This document shows, one piece after another, positions 44,152-49,563 of a stretch of 49,563 bases of DNA (within the stretch, counting starts at the first letter, position 1; every line of letters begins with the position of its first letter). Under the pieces are notes generated by a model that did not search any database, had not been told where the DNA came from, and saw only the letters and a list, made by a program, of their open reading frames with translations. This DNA comes from Chloroflexota bacterium (GTDB lineage: Bacteria; Chloroflexota; Anaerolineae; B4-G1), in NCBI GenBank assembly GCA_024232355.1, contig JAAEPW010000647.1, positions 1 through 49,563 of the forward strand, in the 5' to 3' direction. The position numbers and the translations under genes were made by a program.

Positions 44152-44422
44152 ACGATTGCCACCCCCCTTCTTGTGGTCCCATCATGACAAAGGCCAATGC
44201 CACAACGATACGCAACGCCCGCTCAGGAATGATCTGTCCTAAAAGCTGACCCCTGACAGCGCCTATCGCCGTGACCGGTATCAGCGCTGCGCTTGTACCT
44301 AAAAAGACAGCCCACGGACGGCGATGCTTACAAGTCTGCGTCACCACAGCAAGTTAGGTCTTGTCCCCCCGCTCGGCGATGAACACCAACCCGAAGGTAG
44401 CGATCAACGTATTCCAAGCCAC
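44078..44422 (-). pseudogene. GDT1/TMEM165 (UPF0016) family pseudogene
   Basis: The family are small membrane proteins implicated in Mn2+ or Ca2+ transport. From GTG 44422 the frame reads LIATFGLVFIAERGDKT-stop-LA. It then continues in frame with a basic loop (CKHRRPWAVFLGTSAALI) and a second helix pair (GQLLGQIIPERALRIVVALAFVMMG). The TAA at 44356-44354 sits exactly where the signature GDKTQ has its Gln (CAA to TAA), so one base change disables it. The last 25 codons overlap the IS66 remnant on the other strand and look foreign to the family. Confidence 0.75.
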
Positions 44423-44497
44423 CTTGCTTCTCTCCGATCCACGCGAACCACATACCCGATTCTCACAACCAAACACTACTCTTGACCCGGTGCTTGT

Positions 44498-44525
44498 TTG
44501 CCAGGAAACAACCTTGTGGTAGAAT
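44498..44525 (+). promoter_or_regulatory. Promoter of the hydroxymalonyl-ACP cassette
   Basis: TTGCCA (44498-44503), 16-base spacer, TAGAAT (44520-44525) with TGG before it, giving an extended -10. The leader of about 65 bases ends in AGGAG (44584-44588). All five downstream genes are close or overlapping, so this one promoter probably serves 44597-48501. Confidence 0.55.
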
Positions 44526-44596
44526 TTCCCAATATCCCGATTCTGGCAAGGTAACCGTTCAAGTTGCCATAAAGGAACACATCAGGAGAAATGAAA

Positions 44597-45457
44597 ATGA
44601 ACTTGAAACTCGTTGGCGTCATTGGTGCCGGCGTCATAGGAACTGGCGTAGCCCAGAACCTGGCGCAAACCCGGCATCAAGTCATCCTCGTCGACGTATC
44701 AGACGATGTCCTGGAACGCGCCAAAACTGAAATCCGTAACAATGCCCGCCTGGGGCGCTTGTTCGACAAATCAAATCGAGAAGGCATAGATGAGGTGATG
44801 GCGCGCATCAAACTGACCACCGATTATGATTTGCTGAAAAAGGTTGACTTTGTTATCGAGAACGTGACTGAAAAGTGGGATATAAAAAAGGACGTTTACG
44901 CCCAACTCGACACCGTCTGTCCGTCCGATTGTGTGTTTTCTTCCAACACATCCTGCATTTCGATCACGCGCATTGGCTCGGCGACGAATCGCCCGGATCG
45001 TGTCATCGGTATGCACTTTATGAACCCGGTTCCGATGAAATCCATGGTCGAGGTCATCCGTGGTTATCACACGTCTGACGAGACCATCGAGACAGCAAAA
45101 TCGCTTCTGGCGGGAATGGGCAAGGAGTGCATCGTGGTCAACGACTCGCCGGGATTTGTTTCCAATCGGGTCCTGATGTTGACCATCAACGAAGCGATCT
45201 GCCTGGTCCACGAACGGGTGGCGCATGCGAAAGAAATAGATCGGATTTTTGAGGCTTGCTTTGGCCACAAGATGGGGCCGCTCGAGACCGCTGATTTGAT
45301 CGGGCTGGATACCATCCTCCATTCTCTCGAAGCGTTATACGAAAGCTTTAGTGATAGCAAGTACCGTCCATGCCCCTTACTGAGAAAGATGGTTGACGCA
45401 GGGCTATATGGCCGCAAGAGCGGTCAGGGCTTTTACACATATCCAGAGGTGAAATGA
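44597..45457 (+). CDS. 3-hydroxyacyl-CoA dehydrogenase-family enzyme (FkbK/ZmaG-like)
   Basis: A 286-residue NAD-dependent dehydrogenase with the Rossmann motif VGVIGAGVIGTGVAQ at the N-terminus, SSNTSCISITRI, the catalytic His in GMHFMNPVPMKSMVEVI, and the C-terminal KMGPLETADLIGLD domain. By sequence alone it could be 3-hydroxybutyryl-CoA dehydrogenase. With the adjacent acyl carrier protein, acyl-CoA dehydrogenase and FkbH-type protein, it more likely oxidises glyceryl-ACP at C3 on the way to hydroxymalonyl-ACP, as FkbK and ZmaG do. ATG 44597 is preferred because AGGAG lies 8 bases upstream (2 bases from ATG 44591). Its stop overlaps the next gene. Confidence 0.9.
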   Translation: MNLKLVGVIGAGVIGTGVAQNLAQTRHQVILVDVSDDVLERAKTEIRNNARLGRLFDKSNREGIDEVMARIKLTTDYDLLKKVDFVIENVTEKWDIKKDVYAQLDTVCPSDCVFSSNTSCISITRIGSATNRPDRVIGMHFMNPVPMKSMVEVIRGYHTSDETIETAKSLLAGMGKECIVVNDSPGFVSNRVLMLTINEAICLVHERVAHAKEIDRIFEACFGHKMGPLETADLIGLDTILHSLEALYESFSDSKYRPCPLLRKMVDAGLYGRKSGQGFYTYPEVK

Positions 45458-45702
45458 TGGAAACAGAAATCAAGACCAGGATCAAACAATTCCTGGCCCA
45501 GCACTTTCGAGACTATGACTTGCAAGATAACGAGGATATTTTTGCGCTTGGTTTCGTGAATTCCCTTTTTGCGATGCAACTTGTCCTCTTTGTAGAAAAA
45601 ACATTCGAAATAACAGTCGAAGATCAGGACTTGGACATTGATAATTTTCGCACGATCAACGCTATGACTGACCTGGTGATGCGCAAAAAGAGCGCAAAAT
45701 GA
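45454..45702 (+). CDS. Acyl carrier protein (FkbJ-like)
   Basis: An 82-residue free-standing carrier protein. The phosphopantetheine Ser is S37 in FALGFVNSLFAMQLV, the NSLF variant I associate with ACPs that carry glyceryl and methoxy/hydroxymalonyl units instead of the DSL motif of fatty-acid ACPs. It would carry the three-carbon unit loaded by the FkbH-type protein while it is oxidised. ATGA overlaps at both ends (45454 with the dehydrogenase stop, 45699 with the next start) show tight coupling. Confidence 0.9.
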   Translation: MMETEIKTRIKQFLAQHFRDYDLQDNEDIFALGFVNSLFAMQLVLFVEKTFEITVEDQDLDIDNFRTINAMTDLVMRKKSAK

Positions 45703-46832
45703 AAATTGAACTCACGCCCCGGCAACGAGATGCCAAAGCCGCCTTTGGGGCATTTGTGGACAGAGAGATTATTCCCCATGCCGACCGCTTTGACCGAGAA
45801 GAACGTATCCCTCTCGAGTTGATCGACAAGATGGCGCGAGCCAAGTACCTGGGAGCCGTGATCCCACAGGAGAGCGGTGGCGGCGGTATGGATATGATCA
45901 CTTTTGGCTTGCTCAACGAACAGGTGGGTCGGGGCTGCTCTTCGGCGCGCAGTTTGCTGACTGTGCACAGCATGGTCGCCGCCGCTATTCTTCGCTGGGG
46001 CCGCCCGCATCAAAAAAAGTTCTGGCTGCCTCGATTGGCAACGGGCAAAACCATCGGGGCTTTTGCTTTGACTGAGCCTGGCGTGGGCAGCGATGCCAAG
46101 AGTATGGAAACCACAGCGGTCCGACAGGGCGATGTTTACATTCTGAACGGGAAAAAGAAATGGATCACTTTTGGGCAAATAGCGGATCTCTTTCTAGTCT
46201 TTGCCCAGTGCGACGGCAAGTCGCTTGCTTTTCTGATTGAGAGAGACTGCCCTGGCCTGGAGATCAAAGCGCAAGGCGGGCTGTTAGGTGCTCGCGCTTC
46301 TATGTTGGCCGAGGTGCATCTGAATGCGTGCGAGGTGACTGAGGAAAACCGAATTGGCGGTTTGGGTTTTGGTTTTGCAGCGGTCGCCTTGACCGGCCTG
46401 GACGTGGGAAGGTACAGCGTGGCGACGGGCTGTGTGGGCATTGGCCAGGCTTGCCTGGACGCCTGTCTGCAATACACTAGTAAGAGAAAGCAATTTGGTG
46501 TTTTGCTCAAAGAGCATCAACTCGTCCGGCGGATGGTGGCAAACATGGTCACTCAGATAAAGGCAGCTCGTCTCTTGTGTTACCGCGCAGGTTACCTGAA
46601 AGACATCGGTGACTCTACATCCACAGCAGAGACACTGATCGCCAAATATTTTGCGTCTACCATGGCCATGAAAGTAGCTAGCGACGCTGTGCAAATCCAC
46701 GGCGCCAACGGATGCGGCGGCGAGTATCCGGTGCAGCGCTACCTGCGAGACGCCAAAATCATGGAGATTATCGAGGGCAGCAACCAGATGCATCAACTGA
46801 TGATCAGCAAAGATGCTTACCTGGGGATGTGA
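45699..46832 (+). CDS. Acyl-CoA dehydrogenase-family enzyme (FkbI/ZmaE-like)
   Basis: A 377-residue flavoprotein with the acyl-CoA dehydrogenase layout: N-terminal helices, the FAD/substrate segment GAFALTEPGVGSDAKSMET, GKKKWITFGQIADLFLVFA, the beta domain, and C-terminal helices with QIHGANGCGGEYPVQRYLRDAKIMEIIEGSNQ (DAKIMEIIEG with the catalytic-type Glu). In FkbH-type cassettes this enzyme performs the second oxidation of the ACP-bound glyceryl unit, giving hydroxymalonyl-ACP. It is coupled to the ACP gene by ATGA. The acetyltransferase gene follows after about 70 bases. Confidence 0.9.
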   Translation: MKIELTPRQRDAKAAFGAFVDREIIPHADRFDREERIPLELIDKMARAKYLGAVIPQESGGGGMDMITFGLLNEQVGRGCSSARSLLTVHSMVAAAILRWGRPHQKKFWLPRLATGKTIGAFALTEPGVGSDAKSMETTAVRQGDVYILNGKKKWITFGQIADLFLVFAQCDGKSLAFLIERDCPGLEIKAQGGLLGARASMLAEVHLNACEVTEENRIGGLGFGFAAVALTGLDVGRYSVATGCVGIGQACLDACLQYTSKRKQFGVLLKEHQLVRRMVANMVTQIKAARLLCYRAGYLKDIGDSTSTAETLIAKYFASTMAMKVASDAVQIHGANGCGGEYPVQRYLRDAKIMEIIEGSNQMHQLMISKDAYLGM

Positions 46833-46901
46833 TCGGAGCTTTTGTCGAGGTTCTATGCAGATTTGTCGGGTTCAGTCAGTTACACCGTGAGGAAACGAAT
46901 C

Positions 46902-47435
46902 ATGAAAGTTGAACTTTTGATTTCACCAAGTAAAGAAGAAATGGCTCAAATTGTAAATTTGAGAGAGCAAGTGTGGTGCGACGAAGAAGGCTTGGACAGG
47001 ACGGCAGCCAGAGATGTAGGACTTGCGATTGAGGACAAGCTGGATGCTGATGCCCTACACTTTATTGTTCGGAACGAGGGAACTGTGGTGGCATGTGCTC
47101 GTTTGACACTTCATAAAAGTCCAAGCCAGGTCCCTGCGGCAAGTGTTTACAGAGATTTAGCCATTCAAGCAACGCCTCCCATAGGGGCTTTGGGCCGTTC
47201 AGTGGTCACATTGCCCTTTCGTGCTCACGGCTTGGGCGCATTACTCGATCTGGCCCGTTACCGAAAAGCCAAGCGAATTGGATGCAAAACTTTGCTAACC
47301 TATGCCCACCCTTCACGAGTCGAGACGTTGTCGCTGTTAGGCTTCAAAGTAATGGGGCACGTGAATATGTCAGCCTATCCAGATTGGCCGGCAGAGTTTG
47401 AACGAGTGGCATTAAAATGTAACCTAACCCGGTAA
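46902..47435 (+). CDS. GNAT-family acyltransferase within the cassette
   Basis: A 177-residue GNAT protein: LREQVWCDEEG near the N-terminus, FIVRNEGTVVACARLTLHK (beta-strands 2-4), a divergent acyl-CoA motif ALGRSVVTLPFRAHGLGALLDLARYRKAKRIG, and GFKVMGHVNM at the end. The start ATG 46902 has GAGGAAA upstream; an in-frame start 20 residues earlier lacks one. It sits between the acyl-CoA dehydrogenase and FkbH-type genes, where such cassettes normally have no acetyltransferase. It could acylate or offload the ACP-bound product, but that is conjecture. Confidence 0.75.
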   Translation: MKVELLISPSKEEMAQIVNLREQVWCDEEGLDRTAARDVGLAIEDKLDADALHFIVRNEGTVVACARLTLHKSPSQVPAASVYRDLAIQATPPIGALGRSVVTLPFRAHGLGALLDLARYRKAKRIGCKTLLTYAHPSRVETLSLLGFKVMGHVNMSAYPDWPAEFERVALKCNLTR

Positions 47436-47442
47436 AAAATAG

Positions 47443-48501
47443 ATGCTACAAGAACCAGATATCACAAAGGCAAAAGAAGAGCAAACCATCAAATGTATCG
47501 TATGGGACCTGGATAACACCTTGTGGAATGGCATTCTGTTGGAAGGCGACGACGTTTCTCTGCGCGATGGGGTGATGGAGGTGATCCGGGAACTGGACCG
47601 TCGAGGGATTGTACACTCGATCGCCAGCCGGAACGAGCACGCCTCAGCAATAGCCAAGTTGGAAGAGCTTGGTATCAAGGAATACTTTCTCTATCCCGAG
47701 ATAAACTGGGGATCCAAATCCTCGTCCGTTCAAGCCATCGCAAAATCGCTCAACGTTGGCCTGGATACCTTTGCGTTCGTCGACGACCAACCGTTTGAAC
47801 GTGAAGAGGTATCTTTTGCGCTACCCGAGGTGATGTGTATTGACGCTGGCGACTTGCACAAGATCTCAAAGATGCCCCGGATGATGCCGCGCTTTATTAC
47901 GCCCGAGTCACGCTTGCGGCGACAGATGTATTGGAACGACATCAGTCGCAAGCGGGATGGAAGTGAATTTTCCGGCACAAACGCCGAGTTCCTGGCAACG
48001 TTGGGCATAGTCTTTAGGATCAAAATCGCGGACGAAAGCGACCTTCAACGTGCTGAAGAGCTGACCGCGCGCACACACCAACTCAATACGACCGGCTACA
48101 TCTACTCTTACGACGAGTTGGACGAGTTCCGCCGCTCAAAGGATCACCTTTTGTTGGTCGCCAGCCTAGACGACAAGTACGGTATGTATGGCGCCATCGG
48201 CATTTCCCTGGTTGAACTCGGCGACCCGTTCTGGACGGTCAAGCTGTTGCTCATGTCTTGCCGGGTCATGTCGCGGGGTGTCGGCACGATCATGATGAAC
48301 TATATCATGTCACGGGCGAAACAGGCCAACGTGCGTCTGAGAGCCGAATTCGTTCCGACTAGTTGCAACCGTATGATGTACGTGACCTATAAATTTGGCG
48401 GCTTCAAAGAGGTGCAAAAAGAGGATGATTTGATCATACTCGAAAGCGATCTGAGCCAGATACAGCCCTTGCCAGATTACGTGAACGTTCAAATTCCCTA
48501 G
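47443..48501 (+). CDS. FkbH-like HAD-superfamily glyceryl transferase/phosphatase
   Basis: A 352-residue protein. FkbH-type enzymes take 1,3-bisphosphoglycerate, remove a phosphate and load the glyceryl unit on an ACP. The HAD nucleophile motif is IVWDLDNTLWNG (D22, D24). Later HAD motifs are SIASRNEHASA and FAFVDDQPFEREEV. The C-terminal GNAT-like half (about 185-340) includes ARTHQLNTTG and LLMSCRVMSRGVG with C273, in the position of the family's conserved SCR Cys, probably the acyl-bearing residue. It lacks the extra N-terminal domain of the longest family members. It closes the cassette with the ACP and two oxidoreductases. Confidence 0.9.
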   Translation: MLQEPDITKAKEEQTIKCIVWDLDNTLWNGILLEGDDVSLRDGVMEVIRELDRRGIVHSIASRNEHASAIAKLEELGIKEYFLYPEINWGSKSSSVQAIAKSLNVGLDTFAFVDDQPFEREEVSFALPEVMCIDAGDLHKISKMPRMMPRFITPESRLRRQMYWNDISRKRDGSEFSGTNAEFLATLGIVFRIKIADESDLQRAEELTARTHQLNTTGYIYSYDELDEFRRSKDHLLLVASLDDKYGMYGAIGISLVELGDPFWTVKLLLMSCRVMSRGVGTIMMNYIMSRAKQANVRLRAEFVPTSCNRMMYVTYKFGGFKEVQKEDDLIILESDLSQIQPLPDYVNVQIP

Positions 48502-49078
48502 CAGGCTGTCGGAGAGAAGATTAGATGTGGTAGTCAGAGAACATTACTCAATAGTTAAGAAAAAAAAGCCTGCCAAGTTGCGGTGGGCGGGGTAGTCGCC
48601 TAATCTGCCCACGCTACAGAACCGTAGATTATTACTGCCCCTGAGAACACCTCTAGCACCTCCAGTGAGGAATTGCTAGTAGCCCACCTCAACGCAACTC
48701 CCCACGCCCCCCAACAGCAAACCAAAACACCCGCACCCCCAAAAGGCACGGCATCCTCGTTCCACGCCATCCTCCTAAACACGCCTGTACCCACACCACC
48801 CACTCTCCTCGCCGCATTCCATCGCCTTGCACAAGGTTCATTACCAGGTCTTTGCACAGGGAGAAAGCAATGAAAACTGAGGTGTCGATCCTCTGTTTCG
48901 ACGAGGGGGAGCGATGGGGCAGGGTTGGGCGAAGTAGGGTTGGGCGGTAGATTAAGATTCGGGTTGGGTTGAGATTAGCTTGTTACAACTGACACCCGAT
49001 GGTCAATTATCCACGTCGTACCGAGTCACTTTCCGAGTTTGCCGCCAAGACAGTAGCGATTTTCGAGTATTGTTCCAA
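48502..49078. other. Gene-free stretch after the cassette
   Basis: About 580 bases with no supported gene. A hairpin GTGGGC (48583-48588) / GCCCAC (48607-48612) lies near the start and could act as a terminator or repeat element. The middle is C-rich. A strong run of G-triplets lies at 48905-48944. An 85-codon minus-strand frame at 48600-48857 ends with VAWAD but shows no family features. Confidence 0.5.
48905..48944 (+). other. Potential G-quadruplex region
   Basis: Six runs of three or more G occur in 40 bases: 48905-48909, 48916-48919, 48922-48924, 48927-48929, 48937-48939 and 48942-48944, with short spacers. A further GGGTTGGGTTG lies at 48961-48971. The pattern meets the usual G3N1-7 quadruplex rule on the plus strand. 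It is between genes and has no visible protein-coding role. Confidence 0.55.
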
Positions 49079-49495
49079 TCATACGTCAATCTCCAACGAG
49101 TCGAGTGCGGTACGAGTCCTTTTTGCGTCATTCATTGCGCTGCAATTCTGGAATATCTCGAGGGCGCGCGTCAAGGATGCGCGGGCGCCATTTACTTCAC
49201 CACGCTGGATTTGCATCTTGCCCTGGTGGTACAGAGCGCGGCCAAGTTCCAAGCGGCTGCCGAGTTGGTCGAGTTGGGTGATAGCGTCGTCAAAGGCGCG
49301 CGCCGCTTTGTCCCACGAATCCTGCGCGGCGAGGATTTGGGCTTGTACACGGCGGGTTACGGCCTCAATATGGGGTGAGGGCGCTTCCCGGGTCAGGGTC
49401 AGCGTCCTTTCGACAATTTTTACGGCCTTGTCGATTTGCCCTACTCTCAAACTGGCCTCGGCATCAGCAATTCCCGTTTTGAGATTGACTGCTGC
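49079..49495 (-). pseudogene. C-terminal remnant of a TPR-repeat protein
   Basis: The frame encodes about 138 residues with three TPR-like helix pairs (for example AARAFDDAITQLDQLGSRLELGRALYHQGKMQI and GARASLTRALEIF). This is the C-terminal style of large TPR regulators or cyclase-ATPase fusions. An in-frame TAG at 49498-49496 and the lack of any start with a ribosome binding site indicate a truncated stub whose upstream part is missing. The family assignment rests only on the repeat pattern. Confidence 0.5.
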
Positions 49496-49563
49496 CTATC
49501 TGCACACGATAGTAGTCAAAAAATGACCGATCAGTGAGAATTAGTTTTCCAAGAACTTGGAAA

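Noticed and set aside
44354..44356. Stop-codon recoding in the GDT1-like gene
   Set aside because: The codon is TAA, which is not used for selenocysteine or pyrrolysine. Neighbouring IS debris favours simple decay.
48600..48857. 85-codon minus-strand frame rich in Gly, Val and Trp
   Set aside because: Composition looks like the complement of a C-rich spacer. There is no start signal and no domain.

Overview
The window reads as a chromosomal stretch from a member of the Chloroflexota, probably Anaerolineae or a related class. I infer this from several things: the alaS / baseplate-J-like / ruvX / mltG gene run; envelope proteins with long Ser/Thr/Pro-rich spacers; a secreted-protein fragment ending in an aromatic-LPLLMR tail; GAF-PAS-cyclase signalling; an aldehyde ferredoxin oxidoreductase; and a diterpene gene pair of the Herpetosiphon / Mycobacterium tuberculosis kind. 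No rRNA, tRNA, CRISPR array or phage was seen.

Layout. 0.4-8.2 kb (minus strand): a small membrane protein, then the housekeeping operon alaS, baseplate-J-like protein, ruvX, mltG and a solute-binding lipoprotein. 8.4-11.4 kb: a STAS-like protein diverging from a response regulator and adenylate cyclase; the two facing promoters share a 12-bp block. 11.4-14.2 kb: permease, uracil-DNA glycosylase-like protein and FGGY kinase. 14.3-21 kb: an envelope and lipid block (lytic transglycosylase, acyltransferase, lipid kinase, methyltransferase, a peroxiredoxin, and a divergent LytR-CpsA-Psr protein). 21.3-28.6 kb: a sugar/aldehyde operon with a tungsten-type aldehyde oxidoreductase, a 1006-residue kinase-SCP2-aldolase fusion and a GPH-type transporter. 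28.6-34.8 kb: an ABC exporter, then a methyltransferase and a two-gene diterpene pathway. 34.9-39.7 kb: a GT87-like membrane glycosyltransferase, a histidine kinase/response regulator pair and an M20 peptidase. 39.7-43 kb (minus): a P-loop kinase / ANKH-like transporter / MFS operon with a consensus promoter. 43-44.4 kb: a scar made of a truncated Ig-like protein, a decayed IS66 transposase and a GDT1 pseudogene. 44.5-48.5 kb: a five-gene cassette of the FkbH type, predicted to make hydroxymalonyl-ACP, with no polyketide synthase in view. The right end holds a TPR-protein remnant.

The strongest discovery candidate is the peroxiredoxin at 18057-19247. An in-frame TGA falls exactly where the peroxidatic Cys should be. 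It is followed by a perfect 7-bp hairpin with a GUC loop at the distance expected of a bacterial SECIS element. The gene has a near-consensus promoter and Shine-Dalgarno, so I read it as a selenoprotein: a membrane-anchored SurA-like/peroxiredoxin fusion. Next in interest are the triple-domain kinase-SCP2-aldolase operon, the diterpene pair with an Asp-to-Asn change at the usual catalytic position, and the orphan hydroxymalonyl-ACP cassette.
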